Assembly: GCF_014171575.1 (NCBI RefSeq)
Contig: NZ_CP050453.1
Coordinates: 1,178,001-1,242,000, forward strand
Direction: 5' to 3'
From: Microbacterium sp. Se63.02b
Lineage (GTDB): Bacteria; Actinomycetota; Actinomycetes; Actinomycetales; Microbacteriaceae
DNA: 64,000 nt
The translations under genes and the position numbers were made by a program. Below the pieces are notes generated by a model. It saw only the letters and a list, made by a program, of their open reading frames with translations. It had not been told where the DNA came from and searched no databases. Positions 31,319 through 40,310 of this stretch are shown here, piece by piece (the first letter of the stretch is position 1; each line of letters opens with the position of its first letter).

Positions 31319-32047
31319 TCAGCCCTGCGCGTGGAGGGTGCTCTCGATCCCGCTGATGCGGGCCCGGTCGTCGAATCGGAAGGTCGCCGTACCCGACGAG
31401 TCCGACACCGTGGCTCCGGAGAAGGCCTCGTCGGTCCAGGTGAGGGTCCAGTTCGCGAGGCGCGCGAGATCCCAGACGGACGTGCGTGCGTCGGGGAGGT
31501 TCACGCCGGCGAGGACGCGAGGCAGCGCGACGACCGCATCGGCGACGGTGAGCGGGGCGAGCGGAGCATCGAGAAGGAACACCGCGCGCGTTCCGTTGCC
31601 CACGGGCGCCGAGTAGTACGGCGAGCGCCCGGTGAGTTCCACGGCCACACCTCCGACCGCGTGAGCGGCCTGAGCGATCCAGTCGTCGTCGCCCGATGCG
31701 TCGGCGGGGAACGGCACCTCCGACGTCGTGAGCTCTGCGATGCCGTGCTCGGTGCCGTAGGTGTGCAGCTGGCCGGCGACACCCTGCGCGTCTCCGCTGG
31801 GGTGCGCCCAGGCCCACAGCAGCGATCGGGGTCTCGGTGCGATCGTCGCGATCAGGTGCGCGCGCGTGACCAGCTGACGCGTGGGGTCGGCGTTCGCCGT
31901 GAACGTCAACGTCCCCGCTGCCATGTCGGCGTCCCAGCGGTGTTCGCCGAGAGCGTCGGCGGCAGCGGAGAAGGCGTCCTGTCGGAGGGCGACGAACAGG
32001 GCGGCACGGTCGGCGAGAGGCTGGAGCGCGGCGAAGGTCATGCCCAC
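31319..32047 (-). CDS. DUF6882-like cytoplasmic protein
   Basis: A 242-residue protein with no signal peptide or membrane helix. The segments PRPRSLLWAWAHPSG (about residues 72-86) and GELTGRSPYYSAPVGNGTRA-like wording near 140-160 recall the actinobacterial DUF6882 family, which has no assigned function. Two ATGs (32047 and 32041) are both possible. The gene stands alone between the amidohydrolase and the end of the hpa operon. Confidence 0.6.
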   Translation of the reverse strand: MGMTFAALQPLADRAALFVALRQDAFSAAADALGEHRWDADMAAGTLTFTANADPTRQLVTRAHLIATIAPRPRSLLWAWAHPSGDAQGVAGQLHTYGTEHGIAELTTSEVPFPADASGDDDWIAQAAHAVGGVAVELTGRSPYYSAPVGNGTRAVFLLDAPLAPLTVADAVVALPRVLAGVNLPDARTSVWDLARLANWTLTWTDEAFSGATVSDSSGTATFRFDDRARISGIESTLHAQG

Positions 32048-32099
32048 AGTCTCGCCGGGAATGCTATGAATCCGCTAGTTCACCCGAGGTCGCCACGGC

Positions 32100-32205
32100 C
32101 TACTCCGGGCGTCCCATCCGCCACACGGCAGGCACCAGCAGGGTGAGCAGAGCGACCGCGGCGCCCGGCGGCTGCGCGTTCGAGGCGCGCACCCGACCCG
32201 CTGGG
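32100..32205 (-). pseudogene. Possible remnant of a membrane-protein C-terminus
   Basis: Immediately after the hpaI stop the minus strand reads an open frame ending QPPGAAVALLTLLVPAVW and RMGRPE before TAG at 32100-32102. It resembles the last helix and polar tail of a transporter, but no start or upstream part is present. A small GACCC/GGGTC hairpin lies at its upstream end. The match is by appearance only. Confidence 0.3.
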
Positions 32206-33005
32206 TCAGTAGCTGGCGCGGGTGCTTCCGTCCGTGCGGATGAACCGTGCGGCCAGCGCCTCGGAGGCGCGCGCCAGGAGGGCGACGTCGGCGCCAACCG
32301 CCACGAAGTCGGCGCCCGCGGCGAGGTACGCATCCGCGGCCGCAGGATCGAACGCGTTCACCCCGACCGGTTTGCCGGCAGCGGTGACCGCCGAGAACAC
32401 CGAGGACACGGCCGCGGTCACATCGGGATGGGTCTGCTGACCGAGCAGCCCCATCGAGGCGGAGAGATCGGAGGGACCGACGAACACCGCGTCGACGCCG
32501 TCGACCGCGGCGATCTCGGCCGCCGCCTCGACACCCGCCGCCGTCTCGATCTGCACGGTGAGGGAGGTGTGCTGCGCGGACTCCTGCAGATAGCGATCGA
32601 TGCGGTTCCACCGTGCACTGCGGGCCAGGGCGCTGCCCACCCCGCGGACCCCTGCCGGGGATACCGGGTCGCGGCGACAGCGGCGCGCGCTTCGTCAGCG
32701 GAGGACACCATCGGCACGATCAGGTTCTGCGCGCCGAGATCGAGGATCTGCTTGATCGCGACCGCATCGTTGGAGGGCACGCGCACCAGCGGTGCGATCG
32801 GATACGCGGCGACGGCCTGGAGCTGCAGGAGCACGGATTCGAGAGTGTTCGCCGAGTGCTCCATGTCGATCAGCAGCCAGTCGAGCCCCGACCCTGCGGC
32901 GACCTCGGCCAGGAGCGGGCTGCCCGAGCACACCCACATCCCCACGAACGGGTGATCCGCGCCTGCGAGCTGCTCGCGGAAGGAAGGGTCTAGACGAAGC
33001 GGCAT
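32206..33005 (-). CDS. hpaI: HpcH/HpaI aldolase, 4-hydroxy-2-oxoheptanedioate aldolase (frame break near 32645)
   Basis: This class II aldolase splits 4-hydroxy-2-oxoheptanedioate into pyruvate and succinate semialdehyde, the last step of homoprotocatechuate meta-cleavage. Motifs: [20 protein letters not shown] (about residues 38-57), [10 protein letters not shown], then after the frame break [19 protein letters not shown] and [20 protein letters not shown] with the metal-binding Glu, and [11 protein letters not shown]. One lost C in a CCCC run near 32645 explains the break. About 266 residues. The start overlaps hpaH by 16 nt; it ends the operon. Confidence 0.92.
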
Positions 33006-33775
33006 GCGATTGTTCCCATCGGTCCGTAATCGCACAGCACCTCATCGCCACGCGACACCCACATCGGGCGCGTGAACGATCCTGCCAGGATGATCTCGCC
33101 GGCTTCGAGACGCGCGCCGTGCTGATGGAACTTGTTCGCCAGCCACGCCACGCCGGTCGCCGGGTGACCCAGCACCCCGGCGGCCACGCCGGTCTCCTCG
33201 ATCTCGCCGTTGCGCGAGAGCACGCCAGGCACCCACCGCAGGTCGATCTCGTCCGGACGCTTGTGCACCGTGCCGAGCACCATGGCCCCGTAGGCCGCGT
33301 TGTCGCTGATCGTGTCGACGATCGTGCGGCCCTCGAGCTCGATGTGCGAGTTCAGCACCTCGAGGGCCGGCACGGCATAGTCGATCGCGGCGAGGGCGTC
33401 TTCGAGCGTGCAGTCCGGACCCTCGAGAGGCTCTTTGAGCACGAAGGCGAGCTCGACCTCGATGCGCACGTTCGAGAAGTGGTCGACCGGGATCTCGGCA
33501 CCGGACTCGTACACGGTGTCGTCGAACATCACGCCGTAGTCGGGCTCGGTGATACCGGTCGCCTGCTGCATCGCCTTCGACGTCAGGCCGATCTTGCGAC
33601 CGACGAGCCGGCGCCCTGCCGCGATCTGCGAGTCGCGCCAGACGCCTTGGATCCCATACGAGTCCTCGACCGTCGCCTCCGGGAAACGCGCGGTGATACG
33701 GGGGATCACCGCGTGCGCGCGGTCGGCCTCGGCGAGCTCCGCCGCGATCTGGGTGATGGTCTCCGCTGACAGCAT
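32990..33775 (-). CDS. hpaH: 2-oxo-hept-3-ene-1,7-dioate hydratase
   Basis: A 261-residue member of the hydratase/decarboxylase family that adds water to 2-oxohept-3-enedioate to form the HpaI substrate. Characteristic stretches are GRRLVGRKIGLTSKAMQQAT (about residues 53-72), the metal-binding VRIEVELAFVLKEPL (about 106-120), LEVLNSHIE and the C-terminal GEIILAGSFTRPMWVSRGD. It is intact, lies 11 nt downstream of hpaD and overlaps hpaI, as expected for one operon. Confidence 0.94.
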   Translation of the reverse strand: MLSAETITQIAAELAEADRAHAVIPRITARFPEATVEDSYGIQGVWRDSQIAAGRRLVGRKIGLTSKAMQQATGITEPDYGVMFDDTVYESGAEIPVDHFSNVRIEVELAFVLKEPLEGPDCTLEDALAAIDYAVPALEVLNSHIELEGRTIVDTISDNAAYGAMVLGTVHKRPDEIDLRWVPGVLSRNGEIEETGVAAGVLGHPATGVAWLANKFHQHGARLEAGEIILAGSFTRPMWVSRGDEVLCDYGPMGTIACRFV

Positions 33776-33785
33776 CCGAGCCTCC

Positions 33786-34952
33786 TTAGAGCTGGTGGCC
33801 CAGCTTGTACTCGCCCTGCTTGTACTCGGGCATCGACTTCTCGCCCTCGTCCGCGCGGGTGTAGGAGAAGCCGTCGGCGCCGATGGTCACCGCCATCTCG
33901 CTCGAATCGGTGCGCGCGATCACCGGCTGCGGGTTGCCGTCGAGGTCGAGCACGAGTGAAGCGTCGGTGTACCAGGAGGGGACGACCGGGGTGCCCCACC
34001 AGTCACGGCGCTGGTTGTCGTGCACGTCCCACGTGACGACCGGGTTGTCGGGGTCGCCCGTGTAGTAGTCCTGCGTGTAGATCTCGACGCGGTGGCCGTC
34101 GGGGTCGCGCAGGTACAGGTAGAAGGCGTTCGAGACGCCGTGGCGACCCGGACCGCGCTCGATCGCGTCGGAGCGGCGGAGCGCCCCGAGCTTGTCGCAG
34201 ATCGCGAGGATGTTGTGCTTCTCGTGCGTGGCGAAGGCGACATGGTGCATGCGGGGCCCGTCGCCACCGGTGGCTGCGGTGTCGTGCACCGTGGGCTTGC
34301 GGCGCATCCACGCGGCGTACACGGTGCCCTCGTCGTCCTGGATGTCCTCCGTCACGCGGAAACCGAGGTCCTGGTAGTGCCGCACGGCGCGGGGCACGTC
34401 GGGGGTCACCTGGTTGAAGTGGTCGAGGCGCACGAGCTCACCCGGGGTGTGCAGGTCGTACCGCCAGGACAGGCGCTCGACGTGGTCGGTGGCATAGAAG
34501 AACTCGTACGGGAAGCCGAGCGGATCGACCACACGCACCGAGTCGCCGATGCCCTTCACGAAGCCGTTCTCGTTGCGGCGCACGTCGCATCCGAGTTCGG
34601 TGTAGAACTCCACGGCGCGGTCGAGGTCGTCCGTCGAGCGCACACGATAGGAGAATGCCGCGACGGCGGCGATCGGGCCCTTGCGCAGTACGAGGTTGTG
34701 GTGGATGAACTCCTCGGTCGACCGCAGGTAGATCGCCTCGTCGTCCTCTTCGGTCACGTAGAGACCGAGGATGTCGACGTAGAACTGGCGCGAAGCGGCC
34801 AGGTCGGTCACCACGATCTCCATGTACGCGCAGCGCAGGATGTCGGGCGGGGTGGCCTTCGGAGTCGCGACGGGGTTGTCGGACTGGATCGGTGCCTCCT
34901 GCGACACGTAGTAGCCGGAGGAGGTGAGGGTCTTTGCCGTCTTGTCGGTCAT
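33786..34952 (-). CDS. hpaD: 3,4-dihydroxyphenylacetate 2,3-dioxygenase (extradiol)
   Basis: An intact 388-residue vicinal-oxygen-chelate dioxygenase that opens the homoprotocatechuate ring next to the diol. Two VOC modules are visible: the first with VVTDLAASRQFYVDILGLYV (about residues 47-66), the second with RLDHFNQVTPDVPRAVRHYQ (His ligand, about 195), MHHVAFATHEKHN and DGHRVEIYTQDYYTGDPDNP (Glu ligand). The tail WWGTPVVPSWYTDASLVLD matches Brevibacterium/Arthrobacter-type HPCD rather than the E. coli type. Follows hpaE by 30 nt. Confidence 0.94.
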   Translation of the reverse strand: MTDKTAKTLTSSGYYVSQEAPIQSDNPVATPKATPPDILRCAYMEIVVTDLAASRQFYVDILGLYVTEEDDEAIYLRSTEEFIHHNLVLRKGPIAAVAAFSYRVRSTDDLDRAVEFYTELGCDVRRNENGFVKGIGDSVRVVDPLGFPYEFFYATDHVERLSWRYDLHTPGELVRLDHFNQVTPDVPRAVRHYQDLGFRVTEDIQDDEGTVYAAWMRRKPTVHDTAATGGDGPRMHHVAFATHEKHNILAICDKLGALRRSDAIERGPGRHGVSNAFYLYLRDPDGHRVEIYTQDYYTGDPDNPVVTWDVHDNQRRDWWGTPVVPSWYTDASLVLDLDGNPQPVIARTDSSEMAVTIGADGFSYTRADEGEKSMPEYKQGEYKLGHQL

Positions 34953-34982
34953 GTCAGCGTCCTTGCTTCTTCCTGCGGTGGG

Positions 34983-36479
34983 TCAGTTCTTGCCGAAGGT
35001 CGGGTTGTGTGCGGGCCCGAGCGTGATGTGCACGCTCTGCTGGTCGGTGTAGAAGTCGATCGAGCGGTAGCCGCCCTCATGACCGAGGCCCGAGGCCTTC
35101 ACGCCGCCGAACGGGGTGCGGAGGTCGCGCACGTTGTTGCTGTTCAGCCACACCATCCCGGCCTCGACCGACTGCGCGAAGTTGTGCGCACGCTTGAGGT
35201 CGTTCGTCCAGATGTAGGCGGCGAGCCCGTACTTGGTGTTGTTCGCGAGCGACAGCGCCTCTTCATCGGAGTCGAAGGGCGTGATCGCCACGACCGGACC
35301 GAAGATCTCCTCCTGGAAGATCCGGGCGTCGGGGGAGACATCGGCGAACACGGTCGGCGCGACGAAGTTGCCCTCGTCGAAGCCCTCGGGGCGACCGCCG
35401 CCGGCGACCAGGCGTCCCTCGCCCTTGCCGATCTCGACATAGCTCATCACCTTGTCGTAGTGCTCGGGGTGCACGAGCGCGCCGACCTCGGTCTCGGGGT
35501 CGTGCGGGTAGCCGACCTTGACGCGCTTCGCCTGAGCGGCATACCGCTCGACGAACTCCTCGTAGATCGAGCGCTCGACGAGGATGCGCGACCCCGCCGT
35601 GCAGCGCTCGCCGTTGAGGGAGAAGACGCCGAAGATCGTGGCGTCCACGGCAGCCTCGAGGTCGGCGTCGGCGAAGACCACGGCCGGCGACTTGCCACCG
35701 AGCTCCATCGACAGGCCCTTGAGGAACGGGGCGGCGTTGCCGAAGATGATCTGTCCGGTGCGGCTCTCGCCCGTGAAGGAGATGAGCGGCACGTCGGGGT
35801 GCTTGACGAGTGCGTCGCCCGCATCCTCGCCGAGACCGTTCACGAGGTTGAAGACGCCCTTCGGGAGTCCCGCCTCTTCGAAGATGCCCGCCCACAGCGA
35901 GGCGGAGAGCGGCGTGAACTCGGCAGGCTTGAGGACGACCGTGTTGCCGGTCGCGAGAGCGGGTCCCAGCTTCCAGGACTCGAGCATGAACGGCGTGTTC
36001 CACGGCGTGATGAGGCCGGCGACCCCGATCGGCTTGCGGTTGACGTAGTTCATCTGACGGCCGGGCACCTTGAAGGCGTCATCGGACTGGGCCACGATCA
36101 GGTCGGCGAAGAAGCGGAAGTTCTCGGCGGCGCGACGAGCCTGGCCCAGTGCCTGGGTGATCGGCAGGCCGGAGTCGTAGGACTCCAGCTCGGCGAGGCG
36201 CGCATCGCGGGACTCGACGATGTCGGCGATCCTGTGCAGGACACGCGAGCGCTCGCGGGGGAGCATGCGCGGCCATGGTCCCTCGTCGAAGGCGCGCTTC
36301 GCTGCGGCGACCGCGAGCTCGATGTCGGCCTTCTTGCCGGCGGCGGCCGTCGTGTAGGTCTGGTTCGTCACCGGGTCGAGCACGTCGAACGTGTCGCCGT
36401 CGATGGAGTCGACGAACGCGCCGTCGATGTAGTGCTGGATGTGGTCCGGGAGGTCGGCGGGGATGCGCGAATCGGTCAT
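34983..36479 (-). CDS. hpaE: 5-carboxymethyl-2-hydroxymuconate semialdehyde dehydrogenase
   Basis: A 498-residue NAD-dependent aldehyde dehydrogenase. It oxidises the ring-cleavage product 5-carboxymethyl-2-hydroxymuconate semialdehyde. The cofactor segment is GLITPWNTPFMLESWKLGPA (about residues 155-174), the general base Glu lies in MELGGKSP (about 260), and the nucleophilic Cys in FSLNGERCTAGSR (about 298). Length agrees with HpaE (488 in E. coli). Its ATG shares four bases with the gntR stop. Function is assigned mainly from position in the hpa operon, since ALDH specificity is hard to read. Confidence 0.92.
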   Translation of the reverse strand: MTDSRIPADLPDHIQHYIDGAFVDSIDGDTFDVLDPVTNQTYTTAAAGKKADIELAVAAAKRAFDEGPWPRMLPRERSRVLHRIADIVESRDARLAELESYDSGLPITQALGQARRAAENFRFFADLIVAQSDDAFKVPGRQMNYVNRKPIGVAGLITPWNTPFMLESWKLGPALATGNTVVLKPAEFTPLSASLWAGIFEEAGLPKGVFNLVNGLGEDAGDALVKHPDVPLISFTGESRTGQIIFGNAAPFLKGLSMELGGKSPAVVFADADLEAAVDATIFGVFSLNGERCTAGSRILVERSIYEEFVERYAAQAKRVKVGYPHDPETEVGALVHPEHYDKVMSYVEIGKGEGRLVAGGGRPEGFDEGNFVAPTVFADVSPDARIFQEEIFGPVVAITPFDSDEEALSLANNTKYGLAAYIWTNDLKRAHNFAQSVEAGMVWLNSNNVRDLRTPFGGVKASGLGHEGGYRSIDFYTDQQSVHITLGPAHNPTFGKN

Positions 36480-37174
36480 GAGAGGTCTCCGGTCGTCTGG
36501 GCTGAGATCGTCTGGGCGGAACGGGTGTGCAGCGCATCGAGGAACGCGTCCATGGTGCGCCAGCGGTGGTTGCGGGCGGCGAGCTCGATCTCGAGCGGGT
36601 CTGCGTCCGCGCGGATGAGCTCGAGGATCTCGGTGTGCTCCTCGACCGAGTGCTGGGCTCGTCCGGGGACCGACGCGAAGGTCGAATCGCGGATGGCCGA
36701 CAGCCGTGACCAGCCGCGGTGCACGAGGTCGAGGAGATGCGGGTTGGGGCACGGCTCGAACAGGACCGAGTGGAACTGGCGGTTGAGTTCGGTGAATGCG
36801 TGCGCGTCGAGGTGGTCGAGCATCTGCGACATCCGCTCGTTGATGCGGGCGGCCTCGTCCAGGGCGTCCTCGTCGAGGAACGGGGCGGAGAGCGCGGTCG
36901 CCGACCCCTCGACGAGCCCGAGGGTCTGCATGGTGTGCGCGTACTCGCTCTCGTCGACGAGCGTCACACGCGCTCCGACGTTGCGCTCGAAAGTCACCAG
37001 CCCCTCCGCTTCGAGGCGACGGATCGCCTCGCGCACCGGGACGACGCTCATCTTCAGGTCATCGGCGAGAGAACCCAGCACCAGGCGATACCCGGGACTG
37101 AACATGTGCCCGGTGATGCGGGAGCGGATCCAGTCGTACGCGACCTCGGACTTGCTGGCGGACGTGGTCGTCAT
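36476..37174 (-). CDS. GntR-family regulator (FCD type) of the hpa operon
   Basis: A 232-residue protein with an N-terminal winged helix (about residues 8-75: VAYDWIRSRI, SPGYRLVLGSLADDLKMSVV, PVREAIRRLEAEGLV) and a helical C-terminal FCD ligand domain with the His/Asp metal-site wording ELNRQFHSVLFEPCPNPHLL. It is embedded in the operon, overlapping the gene on each side by four bases, so it is made with the enzymes it presumably controls. A ligand from the homoprotocatechuate route is likely but not shown. Confidence 0.9.
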   Translation of the reverse strand: MTTTSASKSEVAYDWIRSRITGHMFSPGYRLVLGSLADDLKMSVVPVREAIRRLEAEGLVTFERNVGARVTLVDESEYAHTMQTLGLVEGSATALSAPFLDEDALDEAARINERMSQMLDHLDAHAFTELNRQFHSVLFEPCPNPHLLDLVHRGWSRLSAIRDSTFASVPGRAQHSVEEHTEILELIRADADPLEIELAARNHRWRTMDAFLDALHTRSAQTISAQTTGDLS

Positions 37175-38687
37175 CGCGTGCCGCCCGTCGCCGCCTCGTA
37201 GCGTGCTCGCCACTCCGCGTTGAGCGGGAAGAGACCGTCGACCGGATGCCCGGCGGCAACCTGTTCGGCGATCCAGGCGTCTTCGATCTCCTGCGCCACG
37301 GCGTCCGCAGCGACCTCTGCCGCCAGGGACGGCGGGATGACGATCACGCCGTCGCTGTCGCCGACGATGATGTCGCCGGGCTGCACGGTCGCACCGCCGC
37401 AGGAGATGGTGACGTCGACGTCCCACGGCACGTGCTTGCGTCCGAGCACGGAGGGATGGGCCCCCTGCGAGAACACCGGCAGCCCGATCTCGGCGACCGC
37501 ATCGAAGTCGCGCACGCCGCCGTCTGTCACGACACCGGCCGCGCCCCTGGTCTTCGCGCGCAGGGCGAGGATGTCGCCGAGGGTGCCGGTGGTGGCATCG
37601 CCGCGCGCTTCGATCACGATGACCTCGCCGTCTTCCACCGCGTCGAACGCGCGCTTCTGCGCGTTGTAGCCGCCGCCGTGCGAACGGAAGAGGTCTTCGC
37701 GGAAGGGGACGAAGCGCGCAGCGTCTTCGCGGTGCCGACGATCTTGCGGCCGGGGATGTTGACGGACACGCCGTCGACGAAGCAGGAGTGGTGGCCGCGC
37801 TTGCGCAGCTGCGCCGAGAGCCCGGCCGTCGGAGCCTCGAGGAGCAGGGCTCGCAGTTCGGGGGAGAGGCGTGAGGGGGCAGGAATCGCCGTATCGGCAG
37901 GAGGGCGCGCGGCGTTCTCTGACCCCTCACCGGTGGTGGGTGCGAGCCCGGCGGCCTCGGCCGAGCCCCAGGCCTCGGTGCGCTGCAGATCGTCCACGGC
38001 GGGCAGGGACCCGAGGTCCGCGTCGAACGGGATCTCGCCCTGGGTCACGGTGGTGACCAGACGCCCGGAGGTCGGAGCGCCAGGAGCATCAGGCGCATCC
38101 ACCTCGACCTCGACGACATCGCCCGGCACGATGACCGAGGACCCCGCCGGCGTGCCGGTGAGGATGACGTCGCCCGGTTCGAGCGTGAAGTGCTGGGAGA
38201 GGTCGGCCACGAGCTGTGCGAGCGGGAAGATGAGTCCGGCTGTCGTGTCGTCCTGACGCAGCTCGCCGTTGACCCACGCCCTGACCCGCAGGGCCGTGGG
38301 GTCGACCGTGCGGGCGTCGATGAGCTCGGGGCCGAGGGGTGTGTAGCCGTCGCCGCCCTTGGAGCGGACGTTGGAGCCCTTGTCGTTCGCGCGCAGGTCG
38401 TACAGGCCGAGGTCGTTCGAGGCCGTGACCGCGCCGACATGGGCCCAGGCCTCGTCGAGCGACACGCGGCGCGCGGCCGTGCCGATCACCAGGGCGATCT
38501 CGCCTTCGAACGCGAGCAGTTCGGTTCCGGCCGGCCGTTCGACCGTGCCGCCGGAGACGCCGAGGGAACTCGCCGGCTTGAAGAAGTAGGAGGGGGATGC
38601 CGGGCGCCGACCGCGCTGATCGGCACGGGAGGCGTAGCTCAGATGGATCGCGATGATCTTGCCGGGGCGGTGGAGTGTTTCCGTCAC
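37171..38687 (-). CDS. hpaG: Fumarylacetoacetate hydrolase-fold HpaG fused to an RraA-like domain (frame break near 37705)
   Basis: GTG at 38687 follows GAGGAGG. Residues about 1-235 are a FAH-fold isomerase/decarboxylase (LLAFEGEIALVIGTA, ASNDLGLYDLRAND, PGDVILTGTPAGSSV), acting on the 5-carboxymethyl-2-hydroxymuconate branch. An Ala/Pro/Glu linker (about 235-290) leads to an RraA/HMG-aldolase-like domain with FVDGVSVNIPGRKIVGTA, GVVTDGGVRDFDAV (the family's GxxxDGxxRD motif) and GDIIVGDSDGVIVIP. The break near 37705 lies in GCGCGC and lets the neighbouring frame read FVPFREDLFRSHGGGYNAQK. About 505 residues. RraA-fold enzymes include decarboxylases/aldolases of oxo-acids, so the second domain may perform the decarboxylation. 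First gene of the operon. Confidence 0.85.
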
Positions 38688-38747
38688 GGGGCGCCTCCTC
38701 GCGCTCGTCTGCGGTGTATTGCGGACGCCTTGTGCGTCGTATTCGAA

Positions 38748-38777
38748 ATCATATATCATCGGTTCACCCCTCGGCAA
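38748..38777 (-). promoter_or_regulatory. Promoter of the hpa operon
   Basis: On the minus strand TTGCCG (38777-38772) and TATGAT (38753-38748) are 18 bp apart and about 60 nt before the hpaG GTG. The AT-rich ATCATATATCAT block here stands out in GC-rich DNA and lies between hpaG and the divergent transporter gene, so it is also the most likely site for the GntR regulator. Confidence 0.6.
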
Positions 38778-38840
38778 GCACTTCGGGTTCACTCCCGATG
38801 CGCGCCGTGACAATGCGGTCACAATCAAAGGAGACACCCC

Positions 38841-40220
38841 ATGAGCGGGCAGTCACAGGATGGGTTCACGCCCACCGGAACCATCGCGACAGCGGCTGAT
38901 CGCCGTCGAGTCGTGTTCGCCACCGTCGTCGGAACCACGGTCGAGTGGTACGACTTCTTCATCTACGCGACAGCGGTCGGACTCGTGTTCGGGCAGCTGT
39001 TCTTCGAGCCGCTCGGCGCGGACAGTGCGCTGATCGCGTTCGCCACCGTCGGTGTGAGCTTCCTCTTCCGCCCGCTCGGCGCCTTCCTCGCCGGGCACTA
39101 CGGAGACAAGCTCGGACGCAAGACCGTCCTGATGTGGACGCTCATCCTGATGGGGGCGGCGACCGCGCTCATCGGGCTCCTGCCCACGTACGAGACCATC
39201 GGCCTCACGGCACCGATCCTGCTCGTGCTCCTGCGCATCATCCAGGGCATCTCGGCCGGTGGCGAGTGGGGCGGCGCCGTGCTCATGGCCGTCGAGCACG
39301 CACCGCGCAAGAGGCGGGGCATCTTCGGCGCATCGCCGCAGATCGGTGTTCCGCTCGGTCTGCTGCTCGCCTCGGGAGTGATGGCGCTGATGACGGCGAT
39401 CGCCCCCGGCGAGCAGTTCGCCATCTGGGGCTGGCGCGTGCCCTTCCTGCTCAGCGTCGTGCTGATCCTCGTCGGCTACTACGTCCGACGCAAGGTCGAG
39501 GAGAGCCCGGTCTTCACCGAGCTGGCCGAGCGCAAGGAGAAGGCGCGGATGCCGATCGCGCAGCTGTTCCGCAAGCACCTGCTCCTGGTGATCATCGCGG
39601 CGCTCGTCTTCGCCGGCAACAACGCCGTCGGCTACATGACCACCGGCGGATACATCCAGCGTTACGCCACCGACCCCGCAGGTCCGATCGGACTCGCGCC
39701 CGGAGCCGTGCTGTGGGCGGTCGCCGGTTCCGCCGTGACCTGGCTGCTCACCACGCTGCTCGCCGGATGGGTCTGCGACCGGATCGGCCGGCGCACGACG
39801 TACATCATCGGCTGGGTGCTGCAGCTGGTCGGCGTGTTCTCCCTGTTCCCGCTGGTGAACACGGGGCAGATCGGCCTGCTGTTCGCCGGACTCGCGCTCC
39901 TCACGATCGGCCTCGGATTCACCTACGGCCCCCAGGCCGCGCTGTACGCGGAGCTCTTCCCCGCCAGCATCCGCTTCTCCGGGGTCTCGATCTCGTACGC
40001 GATCGGTGCGATCGCCGGTGGGGCGTTCGCGCCCACCATCGCCACGGCCATCGTGCAGGCGACCGGTTCGACGCAGGGCGTGACGTGGTACCTGGCGGGC
40101 ATGACCGTTCTCGGGCTGATCGCGACGCTGCTGCTGCGCGACCGCTCCGGCATCCCCCTCGGACCCGATCACGAGGAGGAGCAGTCCGTCAGCCCGATCT
40201 ACGGACTCGCCAAGGCCTGA
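38841..40220 (+). CDS. MFS transporter, metabolite:H+ symporter (MHS) family
   Basis: A 459-residue twelve-helix permease. The N-terminus VVGTTVEWYDFFIYATAVGL is the MHS signature (ShiA, KgtP, ProP type), followed by GHYGDKLGRKTVLMWTLILM in the first cytoplasmic loop and RIIQGISAGGEWGGAVLMAV, then the repeat AGWVCDRIGRRTTYIIGW in the second half. Divergent from hpaG across a 150-bp promoter region, it probably imports the aromatic acid degraded by the operon (for example a hydroxyphenylacetate). AAAGGAG precedes the ATG. Confidence 0.9.
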   Translation: MSGQSQDGFTPTGTIATAADRRRVVFATVVGTTVEWYDFFIYATAVGLVFGQLFFEPLGADSALIAFATVGVSFLFRPLGAFLAGHYGDKLGRKTVLMWTLILMGAATALIGLLPTYETIGLTAPILLVLLRIIQGISAGGEWGGAVLMAVEHAPRKRRGIFGASPQIGVPLGLLLASGVMALMTAIAPGEQFAIWGWRVPFLLSVVLILVGYYVRRKVEESPVFTELAERKEKARMPIAQLFRKHLLLVIIAALVFAGNNAVGYMTTGGYIQRYATDPAGPIGLAPGAVLWAVAGSAVTWLLTTLLAGWVCDRIGRRTTYIIGWVLQLVGVFSLFPLVNTGQIGLLFAGLALLTIGLGFTYGPQAALYAELFPASIRFSGVSISYAIGAIAGGAFAPTIATAIVQATGSTQGVTWYLAGMTVLGLIATLLLRDRSGIPLGPDHEEEQSVSPIYGLAKA

Positions 40221-40250
40221 CCCCCCGAGCGGCGCTCCCGTCGCGTGCGC

Positions 40251-40277
40251 GGCCGACACGGTGCTCCCGTGTCGGCC
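40251..40277. terminator. Bidirectional hairpin terminator
   Basis: GGCCGACACGG (40251-40261) pairs perfectly with CCGTGTCGGCC (40267-40277) around a 5-nt loop. It lies midway between the convergent transporter (stop 40220) and IclR gene (stop 40311). Confidence 0.75.
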
Positions 40278-40310
40278 GACGCGCGGCGGGGCGTCGCCAT
40301 GCCGCCCTGG

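Noticed and set aside
38853..40259. 468-codon minus-strand frame opposite the MHS transporter
   Set aside because: The plus strand encodes a full twelve-helix permease with conserved motifs; the opposite frame is charged low-complexity sequence.
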